From: Hyphomicrobiales bacterium | GTDB lineage: Bacteria; Pseudomonadota; Alphaproteobacteria; Rhizobiales; Xanthobacteraceae | Length of the DNA stretch: 6,132 nucleotides | Direction of reading: 5' to 3' | NCBI GenBank assembly: GCA_016201085.1 | Contig: JACQDO010000259.1 | Span: 1 to 6,132 of the forward strand | In this document: positions 1-4,963 of the stretch, piece by piece | Position numbering within the stretch: position 1 is the first letter of the stretch | Layout of the letters: the number at the start of each line of letters is the position of its first letter | Made by a program: the position numbers and the translations under genes | Notes under the pieces: generated by a model | What the model was told of the DNA's origin: nothing | Seen by the model: the letters and a program-made list of their open reading frames with translations, nothing else | The model's database searches: none

Positions 1-356
1 CGTCCCTGGCCGGCGCCTACAACTTCGGCCCGCAGACCAACGACGCCGTACCCGTGCGCGAATTGGTCGAATTGGCGCGTGCCGCCTATGGCGCGGGCGA
101 GGTGCATTACGGCGACGGCAGCGAGGGGCCGCAGGAGCAGGCCTGGCTCACGCTCGACGTAGCCAAGGTGGAGCAGGCGCTCGGCGTGACGCCGAGAATG
201 ACGCTGGTGCAGGCCATAACGCAGACGATGGCGTGGTACCGCGCGCACCAAGATGGTGCCGCGGCGCGGCAACTCTGCCTCGCCGATATTTCAGATTTCG
301 ACAGCCGTGCGATGAGCCGACCAGACACGCCCAAGATTCGCAGACATGCGGTTTGA
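1..356 (+). CDS. rfbG: CDP-glucose 4,6-dehydratase, C-terminal part (5' end outside window)
   Basis: This is the 3' end of an open frame whose first complete codon is at base 3; 117 residues are visible and the family is usually about 350-360 long, so roughly the last third is present. The enzyme is an NAD-dependent extended SDR that converts CDP-D-glucose to CDP-4-dehydro-6-deoxy-D-glucose in the cytoplasm, the entry step to CDP-linked 6-deoxy and 3,6-dideoxy sugars. The visible part starts with AYNFGP, then a VRELVELA helix, a segment ending LTLDVAKVEQALGVTPRM, and a tail with AWYRAHQDG and ARQLCLADI; this order is typical of RfbG C-termini. The nucleotide-binding and YxxxK parts lie upstream and cannot be checked. 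The stop codon overlaps the next gene by 11 nt, which fits one operon. CDP specificity rests on overall resemblance to RfbG; a dTDP- or GDP-sugar dehydratase is less likely. Confidence 0.85.
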   Translation, partial: SLAGAYNFGPQTNDAVPVRELVELARAAYGAGEVHYGDGSEGPQEQAWLTLDVAKVEQALGVTPRMTLVQAITQTMAWYRAHQDGAAARQLCLADISDFDSRAMSRPDTPKIRRHAV

Positions 357-876
357 ACCGATACCGCTTTCCGGCGCCTATTTGATCCACCTCGATTCGC
401 GCGTGGACTCGCGCGGCACGTTCGCCCGCGCTTTTTGCGCGCAGGAATTCGCTGCGCACGGACTCGAAATGTCGTTTGTGCAGGCGAATATCAGCACCAA
501 TGTTCATGCCGGCACGGTGCGCGGAATGCATTTTCAGCGCGAGCCGCATGCCGAAGTCAAACTCGTGCGTTGCATCAGGGGCGCGGTCTACGACGTCGTC
601 GTCGATATGCGCGAAGGATCGCCGACGCGGCTTCGCTGGTTCGGCACCGAACTGTCGGAAGACAATGGACTCATGATGTATGTGCCGAAGGGTTTTGCGC
701 ACGGCTATCAGGCGCTCACCGACGGCGCGACGGCGTTCTATATGGTGAGTTCATTTTATGCCCCCGAGTTCGAGGGCGGTTTGCGGTTTGACGATGCAAA
801 ACTGTCCATTCAGTGGCCGCGTAAAATTTCCGATCTCTCGGACAAGGACGCCAAATGGCCGCTGCTGCCTCCCTGA
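346..876 (+). CDS. rfbC: RmlC/RfbC-like dTDP-4-dehydrorhamnose 3,5-epimerase family protein
   Basis: This 176-residue cupin-fold protein has the usual family length. Family members epimerise C3 and/or C5 of nucleotide 4-keto-6-deoxy sugars. Visible family motifs are DSRGTFAR (21-28), QANIS (46-50), GTVRGMHFQ (56-64), VKLVRCIRGAVYDVVVDMR (71-89), SPT (92-94), MYVPKGFAHGYQ (111-122), FYMVSSFY (131-138) and LSDKDAKWPLL near the C-terminus. The expected catalytic residues are present: base His62, with Tyr132 and Tyr138 at the positions seen in Salmonella RmlC, and Asp168 near the expected dyad position. The protein should therefore be active. The start ATG overlaps the end of rfbG by 11 nt and the 3' end overlaps the next gene by 22 nt, so expression is probably coupled. 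Because the upstream gene makes a CDP sugar, the substrate here is probably CDP-4-dehydro-6-deoxyglucose rather than the dTDP form. Whether it acts at C3, C5 or both cannot be read from sequence. Confidence 0.85.
   Translation: MRFEPIPLSGAYLIHLDSRVDSRGTFARAFCAQEFAAHGLEMSFVQANISTNVHAGTVRGMHFQREPHAEVKLVRCIRGAVYDVVVDMREGSPTRLRWFGTELSEDNGLMMYVPKGFAHGYQALTDGATAFYMVSSFYAPEFEGGLRFDDAKLSIQWPRKISDLSDKDAKWPLLPP
844..848 (+). promoter_or_regulatory. Ribosome binding site for the SDR sugar reductase
   Basis: AAGGA lies 6 nt before the ATG at 855, inside the end of the epimerase gene. It supports that ATG as the true start despite the 22-nt overlap. Confidence 0.6.
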
Positions 877-1700
877 TCCTGCTGACCGGAGCGACCGGCT
901 TTGTCGGCCGGCAGGTGCTGCGCGAACTTGCCGAGCGAAATTGCAAAGTGCGGCTCGTCGTCAGGGACGGATCGCAAAGCCGTATTGCGCGGTCGAACGC
1001 GATCGAATCAGTCATCGCGACGCCGGACTTGTGGTCGCAAGACGCGGCATGGTGGACCGATGCCTGTCGCGGCCTCGACATGGTTATCCACGTCGCATGG
1101 TATGCCGAGCCGGGCCATTATCTGCAATCGCCGAAGAATCTCGAATGCCAGGCGGGAACGCTGCGGCTTGCGCAAGGGGCGAGCCAGGCCAAGGTTCGGC
1201 GCTTTGTCGGTATCGGCACTTGTTTCGAGTATGACCTGAGCGCCGGTTATCTGTCCGTTACAACGCCGCTGCGGCCCTCGACGCCTTACGCCGCGGCCAA
1301 GGCGGCAACCTTCATGGCGCTGTCGCAATATCTGCCGCAGCAGGGGATCGAGTTTGCCTGGTGCCGGCTGTTCTACCTCCATGGCGAGGGCGAGGACGCA
1401 CGCCGGCTGGTGCCTTATCTGCGCGCCAAGCTCGGCGCCGGTGAGCCTGCCGATCTGAGCGGCGGCAGCCAGATCCGCGACTACCTGGATGTGCGCGAGG
1501 CCGGGCGCATGATCGTGCAGCACGCGCTCGGCACGGGACAGGGACCGGTCAATATCTGCTCCGGCTCGCCCGTGACCATACGCGAGCTTGCCGAGCGCAT
1601 CGCCGATGAATTCGGCCGCCGCGATTTGCTGCGCTTCGGCGCCCGCCCGGACAACCTGGTCGATCCGCCCTGTGTCGTCGGCGTGCGCGCCGCGAACTAG
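855..1700 (+). CDS. NAD(P)-dependent extended SDR, probable CDP-4-keto-6-deoxyhexose reductase/epimerase
   Basis: This 281-residue Rossmann protein belongs to the NAD-dependent epimerase/dehydratase family. The nucleotide-binding glycine motif TGATGFVG is at residues 11-18. The active-site motif PYAAAK supplies Tyr145 and Lys149, and GTCFEY around residue 121 provides the usual Ser/Thr position (Thr122). RDYLDV (208-213) is a common substrate-domain motif, followed by NICSGSPVTIRELAERIA, a conserved C-terminal signature. The length is close to CDP-abequose and CDP-paratose synthase type 4-reductases. With a CDP-glucose 4,6-dehydratase and a 3,5-epimerase directly upstream, the simplest role is 4-keto reduction of the epimerised sugar to a CDP-6-deoxyhexose in the cytoplasm, analogous to RmlD in dTDP-rhamnose synthesis. 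The family, not the reaction, is what the sequence shows; a 4-epimerase is also possible. A good ribosome binding site precedes the chosen ATG. Confidence 0.8.
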   Translation: MAAAASLILLTGATGFVGRQVLRELAERNCKVRLVVRDGSQSRIARSNAIESVIATPDLWSQDAAWWTDACRGLDMVIHVAWYAEPGHYLQSPKNLECQAGTLRLAQGASQAKVRRFVGIGTCFEYDLSAGYLSVTTPLRPSTPYAAAKAATFMALSQYLPQQGIEFAWCRLFYLHGEGEDARRLVPYLRAKLGAGEPADLSGGSQIRDYLDVREAGRMIVQHALGTGQGPVNICSGSPVTIRELAERIADEFGRRDLLRFGARPDNLVDPPCVVGVRAAN

Positions 1701-1745
1701 CGGCATACCCTTCAACCTACAACAGAATCCGCTGCGCATCGGCTT

Positions 1746-1763
1746 GGTTAATCCCTGTTAACC
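1746..1763. repeat. Inverted repeat GGTTAA-N6-TTAACC, with a CtrA-like half-site
   Basis: Two perfect 6-bp arms are separated by 6 bp. The right arm runs into TTAACCAT (1758-1765), which resembles a CtrA half-site known from alphaproteobacteria. The TTAA...TTAA spacing is 6, whereas the classical full CtrA site has 7. It may be an operator for the radical SAM gene about 50 bp downstream; no binding is shown. Confidence 0.4.
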
Positions 1764-1766
1764 ATT

Positions 1767-1778
1767 GTCCTTTAGGAC
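1767..1778. repeat. Short palindrome GTCCT-TT-AGGAC
   Basis: Perfect 5-bp arms flank a 2-bp centre, just 3 bp after the GGTTAA/TTAACC repeat. The loop is too small for a stable RNA hairpin, so a protein-binding half-site pair is the more likely meaning, if there is one. Confidence 0.3.
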
Positions 1779-1779
1779 T

Positions 1780-1796
1780 GAGCGCCGGCGCCGCTC
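1780..1796. repeat. GC-rich inverted repeat GAGCG-N7-CGCTC
   Basis: Five-bp arms enclose a GC-rich centre containing the palindrome GGCGCC, ending 5 bp before the ribosome binding site of the radical SAM gene. In RNA it could form a small hairpin near the translation start. No T-run follows, so it is not a standard terminator. Confidence 0.3.
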
Positions 1797-1801
1797 GCCG
1801 C

Positions 1802-1808
1802 AGGAAAA
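1802..1808 (+). promoter_or_regulatory. Ribosome binding site for the radical SAM gene
   Basis: AGGAAAA, with its AGGA core 8 nt before the ATG at 1814, fixes the start of the radical SAM protein. Confidence 0.6.
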
Positions 1809-1813
1809 CGCCA

Positions 1814-2893
1814 ATGAAAGCTCGGCTGGAACCGCGAATCAATCTGGAAGGCCGCACGCCGCTGGAAACGGTCATCCCGCTGGCCACGCCCTTCGTGATC
1901 TTCGTCGACCCGGCGAGCTCCTGCAATTTCAAATGCACGTTTTGTCCGACCGGCCATCGCGACCTGATCGCCGAGACCGGGCGCTTCCAGGGCGTGATGA
2001 AATACGAGGTGTTCCAGAAGATCGTCGATGATCTGGGAGAATTCGACAAACCGATCAAAGTCCTGCGCATGTACAAGGACGGCGAGCCGTTCCTCAACAA
2101 GCGGCTGGCCGAGATGGTGGCCTACGCCAAGCGGTCGAAGCAGGTCGATTACATCGACACCACCACCAACGGCACGTTGATTTCTCCGGACCGCGTCGGG
2201 CCGGTGTTAGATGCCGGCATCGACAAGATCAATATTTCGGTCGACGGCATGAACGAGGAAACCTACGCGAAATTCACCGGCTTCAAGTTCGACTTCAAGC
2301 AATTCGTCGAAAACGTCAAATGGCTGTACGACAACAAAGGCCAGTGCGAAGTCGTCGTCAAGATTCCCGGCGAGCTGATTACCGAGACGCAGCGCCAACA
2401 GTTCTTCGACACGTTCGGCGATCATTGCGACCGCATCTTCGTCGAGAATTTCGCGCCCTGCTGGCCGGAGTTCGACATCGAGGCGCATACCGGCGTCAAG
2501 ATCAGCAAGGGCATCTACCAGCAGGACATCGGCGACACCGATACCTGCCCCTATATTTTCTACGGCTATTCGGTGAACGCCGACGGCCTGGTCAGCTCCT
2601 GCTTCCTGGATTGGGGCCGCAAGCTGATCATCGGCGATGTGCGCCAACAATCGATGAAGCAAATCTGGAATTCCGAGCGGATGAACGCGCTGCGCCTGCA
2701 GCATCTCGAGGGCCGCCGGCGGCAGAACGGCGTCTGCGGCAATTGCGGTCAGCTCAGCCACTGCCTGCCTGACAGCATCGACGCTCATCGCGTGACGTTG
2801 CTAAAGAAATTCAAGTCGCTCGTCCCCGTCGACCCTGACGCCGAGGCGCCGGGCGGGCCCAATCCCAAATACACGGCCGTGGCGGCAGAATGA
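1814..2893 (+). CDS. Radical SAM protein with SPASM/twitch-type auxiliary iron-sulfur domain
   Basis: This 359-residue cytoplasmic enzyme has a radical SAM core with CxxxCxxC at Cys37, Cys41 and Cys44, where family members bind the SAM-cleaving [4Fe-4S] cluster. GEP (90-92) matches the SAM-binding GGE-type position, and TTTNGT (116-121) and INISVDG (139-145) are core barrel motifs. The C-terminal part has Cys245-x12-Gly258-x4-Cys263, then IGDV and KQIWNSERM, then Cys308-x2-Cys311-x5-Cys317. This is SPASM-like, but the last cysteines of the full seven-cysteine set are absent, so one auxiliary cluster is more likely than two. There is no B12 domain. The gene overlaps the glycosyltransferase by 4 nt (ATGA) and follows CDP-deoxysugar genes, so it may modify a sugar, lipid-linked glycan or related molecule. 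I found no small peptide gene next to it that would suggest RiPP maturation. The substrate is unknown. Confidence 0.85.
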   Translation: MKARLEPRINLEGRTPLETVIPLATPFVIFVDPASSCNFKCTFCPTGHRDLIAETGRFQGVMKYEVFQKIVDDLGEFDKPIKVLRMYKDGEPFLNKRLAEMVAYAKRSKQVDYIDTTTNGTLISPDRVGPVLDAGIDKINISVDGMNEETYAKFTGFKFDFKQFVENVKWLYDNKGQCEVVVKIPGELITETQRQQFFDTFGDHCDRIFVENFAPCWPEFDIEAHTGVKISKGIYQQDIGDTDTCPYIFYGYSVNADGLVSSCFLDWGRKLIIGDVRQQSMKQIWNSERMNALRLQHLEGRRRQNGVCGNCGQLSHCLPDSIDAHRVTLLKKFKSLVPVDPDAEAPGGPNPKYTAVAAE

Positions 2894-4122
2894 AAGTCCT
2901 GCACGTCACGCCGCATCTGGGCGGTGGCGTCGGCAAGGCTCATGCCGCCATGCGGGACGTCTTGCCAGCGGAGATCGATCAGACCTTTGTCCTGCTAGAG
3001 GCGCCGCGCGACCGCCGCTATGTGCAACTCGTCGAAAATAGCGGCGCGCAGGTGATTGTCGCGGACAATCTCAAACAGGTGGCGCGGCTGGCGGGCGAGG
3101 TCGACATCGTCCAGTTCGAATTCTGGAATCACCCGCGCCTGTTCGAATGTCTGGCCAATTGCGCATTTCCCGCGATCCGCAGCCTGTTCTGGTCGCATAT
3201 CTCGGGCGTCGGCAGACCGCTGATTCCGCCCGGGCTGATGGAAGAGGCCATGCGCTTTGTCTTTACGACGCGGGCTTCGCTCGACATCGCTTCGCTGGCC
3301 CATCTGTCCGAAGCCGCGTTAAGCAGGACAGCGGTCATCAATAGCGGTTTTGGCTTTGCCGGCGGCGAGCGGCAAGCGGCGCGGCGCGAGAGAAAGCCGA
3401 CAATCGCCTATCTCGGCACCGTCGATTTCGTGAAGATGCATCCGGGATTTTTCGACGCCATCGATGGACTTTGCGGCGACGATATCCGCGTGTCGGTATG
3501 GGGCGCCGTCGATCCGTCCGGTCCGGTGGCGGCGCGGGCGCGAGCGATGCGGCACCCGGAGCGCGTCGAGTTTCGCGGCGAGACGGCCGAGCCGGCGTCC
3601 GCGCTGGCCGAAGCGGATATTTTTTTCTATCCGCTACGGCCCGATCATTACGGCACGGCCGAGAACGCACTCATCGAGGCGATGTCGCTGGGGCTGGTGC
3701 CGGTGGTCATGAACAATGCCGCGGAGATGGCGATCGTCCGTGACCGCGAGACCGGCTTCGTCGCGCGCTCCATCGAGGAGTCCGTCGCCTTGCTGCAGAT
3801 GCTGCTGTCGTCGCCGCAGACGCGGGAAAGAGTGTCGCAAAAGGCCATGGACCATATCGCGGAAACACGGACACCGGATCGGTCGGTAAGTGACTTCATG
3901 ATTGTCTGGCTGGGGATGCTCGGCAAGCAGCCGAGGCATTGCGATTTCCGCGCCGCGATCGGGGACAACCCGGCGGACTGGTTTGTCGCGACCCAGTGCC
4001 TGCCCGGGGCGACATGGCAATCCCCGACGGCGAAAGACGCGCAACAGCCGGCCAAGGGCACGCTGGCGCATTTCGAAAGCGTCTTTGCCGGCGATGGTTC
4101 TCTCGCCCGCCTGCGGCGTTAG
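2890..4122 (+). CDS. GT4-like (GT-B fold) glycosyltransferase
   Basis: This 410-residue protein resembles group 1 glycosyltransferases. The N-terminus MKVLHVTPHLGGGVGKAH has the first beta strand and glycine-rich loop of a GT-B N-domain. The second domain begins near residue 170 with TIAYLGTVDFVKMHPGFFDAI and continues to ADIFFYPLRPDHYGTAENA, LIEAMSLGLVPVV and the nearby ETGF, a conserved donor-binding region. The usual EX7E pair is incomplete: Glu263 is present, but the residue eight before it is Gly255, and Glu258 lies closer. No signal peptide or membrane helix is evident, so it probably acts at the inner face of the membrane. It starts at the ATGA overlap with the radical SAM gene, has no strong ribosome binding site, and is probably translated by coupling. 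The tail after about residue 345 looks unlike a standard GT4 core. Donor and acceptor cannot be assigned; the CDP-6-deoxy sugar made upstream is a candidate donor. Confidence 0.8.
   Translation: MKVLHVTPHLGGGVGKAHAAMRDVLPAEIDQTFVLLEAPRDRRYVQLVENSGAQVIVADNLKQVARLAGEVDIVQFEFWNHPRLFECLANCAFPAIRSLFWSHISGVGRPLIPPGLMEEAMRFVFTTRASLDIASLAHLSEAALSRTAVINSGFGFAGGERQAARRERKPTIAYLGTVDFVKMHPGFFDAIDGLCGDDIRVSVWGAVDPSGPVAARARAMRHPERVEFRGETAEPASALAEADIFFYPLRPDHYGTAENALIEAMSLGLVPVVMNNAAEMAIVRDRETGFVARSIEESVALLQMLLSSPQTRERVSQKAMDHIAETRTPDRSVSDFMIVWLGMLGKQPRHCDFRAAIGDNPADWFVATQCLPGATWQSPTAKDAQQPAKGTLAHFESVFAGDGSLARLRR
3606..3641. repeat. Long intragenic inverted repeat (14-bp arms, one mismatch)
   Basis: Inside the glycosyltransferase gene, GGCCGAAGCGGATA (3606-3619) and TATCCGCTACGGCC (3628-3641) are complementary at 13 of 14 positions, with a single A/A mismatch, around an 8-nt centre of seven T and one C. 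The T-run is in the loop rather than after the stem, so this is not an ordinary intrinsic terminator. The reading frame is intact and encodes the donor-site segment near residues 240-251. Confidence 0.6.
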
Positions 4123-4137
4123 TCGATCTCGTTTAGC

Positions 4138-4773
4138 TCAAGTCTTGTCGCTTCGCTTCTGCATTTTGCGTTGCAGGATCGGCATGGGGCGATCCACTTC
4201 CAAACGCTTGCGGTCAGGATCGAACGTGGTCAACGGCTCGACCGCCGTCAGCGTGGCAAGGCTTCGGCGCGCCAGATCGTGATACAGGCGGGTTCCCGCG
4301 ATTTTCTTGGCGAGTTCGTCGTCGGTCAATTCACGCAGCACTCGTGCCGGCACCCCGGCCACCAGATGCTTGGCGGGTATCTTGGCGTCGGCCTTGACGA
4401 AGCTCATCGCCGCGACAATGGCCGACTCGCCAATCGTCGCGCGATCCATGATGACGCTGTTCATTCCCACCATGGCATTGGTCTCGATATGGGCGCTGTG
4501 CAGGATGACGCCATGGCCGATATGGCCGTCGCGACCGACGATCACATCGAATCCCGGCATGGTGTGCAGCGTGCAATTATCCTGGACGTTGCAGCCATCC
4601 TCGAGAACCACCCGGCTGAAATCGCCGCGCAACGATGCTAACGGTCCGACATAGCAGTTAGCGCCGACCACAACGTCGCCGATCAGAACCGCATCGGGAT
4701 GCACGAACGCCGTCGGATGGATGACGGGCACAATGCCTTCGATGGCATAGGTCTTGTATCGGCGAGACGGCAT
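4138..4773 (-). CDS. paaY: PaaY-like gamma-carbonic-anhydrase-fold protein (hexapeptide repeat)
   Basis: This 211-residue left-handed beta-helix protein closely resembles PaaY and CaiE. Shared features include HPTAFVHPDAVLIGDV (19-34), YVGPLASLRGDF (41-52), NVQDNCTLH (62-70), GHIGHGVILH (83-92), VGMNSVIMD (102-110), AGVPARVLREL (139-149) and a tail with YHDLARRSL and VEPL. The three expected zinc ligands are His70, His87 and His92, with Arg49, Asp51 and Gln64 in gamma-carbonic-anhydrase positions. PaaY is reported to be a thioesterase that clears dead-end CoA esters in phenylacetate breakdown, and some relatives have carbonic anhydrase activity. The start at 4773 matches the family N-terminus; the frame stays open far upstream, but that part is antisense to the SDR gene. 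The ribosome binding site is weak. No other paa gene is visible. The gene diverges from the SDR/hydrolase pair and shares the FNR/FixK box region with it. Confidence 0.88.
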   Translation of the reverse strand: MPSRRYKTYAIEGIVPVIHPTAFVHPDAVLIGDVVVGANCYVGPLASLRGDFSRVVLEDGCNVQDNCTLHTMPGFDVIVGRDGHIGHGVILHSAHIETNAMVGMNSVIMDRATIGESAIVAAMSFVKADAKIPAKHLVAGVPARVLRELTDDELAKKIAGTRLYHDLARRSLATLTAVEPLTTFDPDRKRLEVDRPMPILQRKMQKRSDKT

Positions 4774-4830
4774 GACGACGATCTGACGTTGGATGAACGG
4801 CAACGGCGAGGCGGATTTCGCCACATGCGT

Positions 4831-4836
4831 TTTGTA
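4831..4836 (-). promoter_or_regulatory. Candidate -10 element for paaY
   Basis: On the minus strand this reads TACAAA (4 of 6 matches to TATAAT). Its centre is 31 bp from the centre of the FNR/FixK box, close to the spacing expected when an activator sits at about -41.5. The hexamer itself is weak. Confidence 0.3.
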
Positions 4837-4857
4837 GCGGGTGCCTGGCAATGTCTC

Positions 4858-4871
4858 TTGATTTGCATCAA
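4858..4871. promoter_or_regulatory. FNR/FixK-type operator (anaerobox)
   Basis: TTGATTTGCATCAA is a perfect match to the TTGAT-N4-ATCAA consensus of FNR/FixK/AadR-type regulators, and symmetry extends one more base on each side (C4857, G4872). It lies 84 bp before the paaY start and 92 bp before the SDR start, in a divergent non-coding region. Such boxes usually mediate activation under low oxygen when centred near -41.5, as is possible on both sides here. Which regulator binds cannot be told from sequence. Confidence 0.7.
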
Positions 4872-4894
4872 GCGTGGATTGATCGGATACGTGC

Positions 4895-4900
4895 TCTAGT
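4895..4900 (+). promoter_or_regulatory. Candidate -10 element for the SDR operon
   Basis: TCTAGT matches TATAAT at 4 of 6 positions and is centred 33 bp after the centre of the FNR/FixK box, roughly the class II activation spacing. TATACC at 4930-4935 is an alternative -10 that would not be well phased with the box. Either assignment is tentative. Confidence 0.25.
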
Positions 4901-4950
4901 TTGTCGGTTTGGCCTGCTGCTAGTTCATCTATACCATAGCCGACCTGAAT

Positions 4951-4955
4951 GAGGG
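4951..4955 (+). promoter_or_regulatory. Ribosome binding site deciding the SDR start
   Basis: GAGGG lies 8 nt before the ATG at 4964. The in-frame ATG at 4949 overlaps this site and has no purine-rich sequence of its own, so 4964 is preferred. Confidence 0.6.
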
Positions 4956-4963
4956 TTTTAGAA

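Larger units (their letters stand above)
1701..1813. other. Intergenic region rich in inverted repeats
   Basis: This 113-bp gap is the only real break in the polysaccharide cluster and is somewhat more AT-rich in its middle than the flanking genes. It holds three adjacent inverted repeats (listed separately) and ends in the ribosome binding site of the radical SAM gene. I see no convincing -35/-10 pair and no stem followed by a T-run that would qualify as an intrinsic terminator. A promoter for the downstream pair is plausible but not demonstrated. Confidence 0.5.
4774..4963. promoter_or_regulatory. Divergent promoter region between paaY and the SDR operon
   Basis: This 190-bp non-coding stretch separates two divergently transcribed genes, so it must carry promoters for both. 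It contains a perfect FNR/FixK box at 4858-4871, a second TTGAT half-site at 4879-4883 (21 bp after the first, about two helical turns), weak -10-like hexamers on each side, the small palindrome CTAT-ACC-ATAG at 4929-4939, and the SDR ribosome binding site. Confidence 0.6.

Noticed and set aside
1008..1739. Minus-strand open frame of 243 codons
   Set aside because: It lies opposite the SDR reductase, which has clear TGATGFVG and YAAAK motifs; the antisense product shows no recognisable domain.
2207..2788. Minus-strand open frame of 193 codons
   Set aside because: It is antisense to the radical SAM gene and has a repetitive Ala/Asp/Val-rich composition, as expected of a shadow frame.
3620..3626. 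Run of seven T as a possible intrinsic terminator
   Set aside because: The T-run forms the loop of the inverted repeat rather than following the stem, and it lies within an intact coding frame.
4123..4137. Possible bidirectional terminator between the convergent glycosyltransferase and paaY genes
   Set aside because: The 15-bp gap and its edges hold no inverted repeat or T-run; termination must occur elsewhere or be Rho-dependent.
4949..4951. Alternative upstream ATG for the SDR gene
   Set aside because: It overlaps the GAGGG site that serves the ATG at 4964 and has no ribosome binding site of its own.
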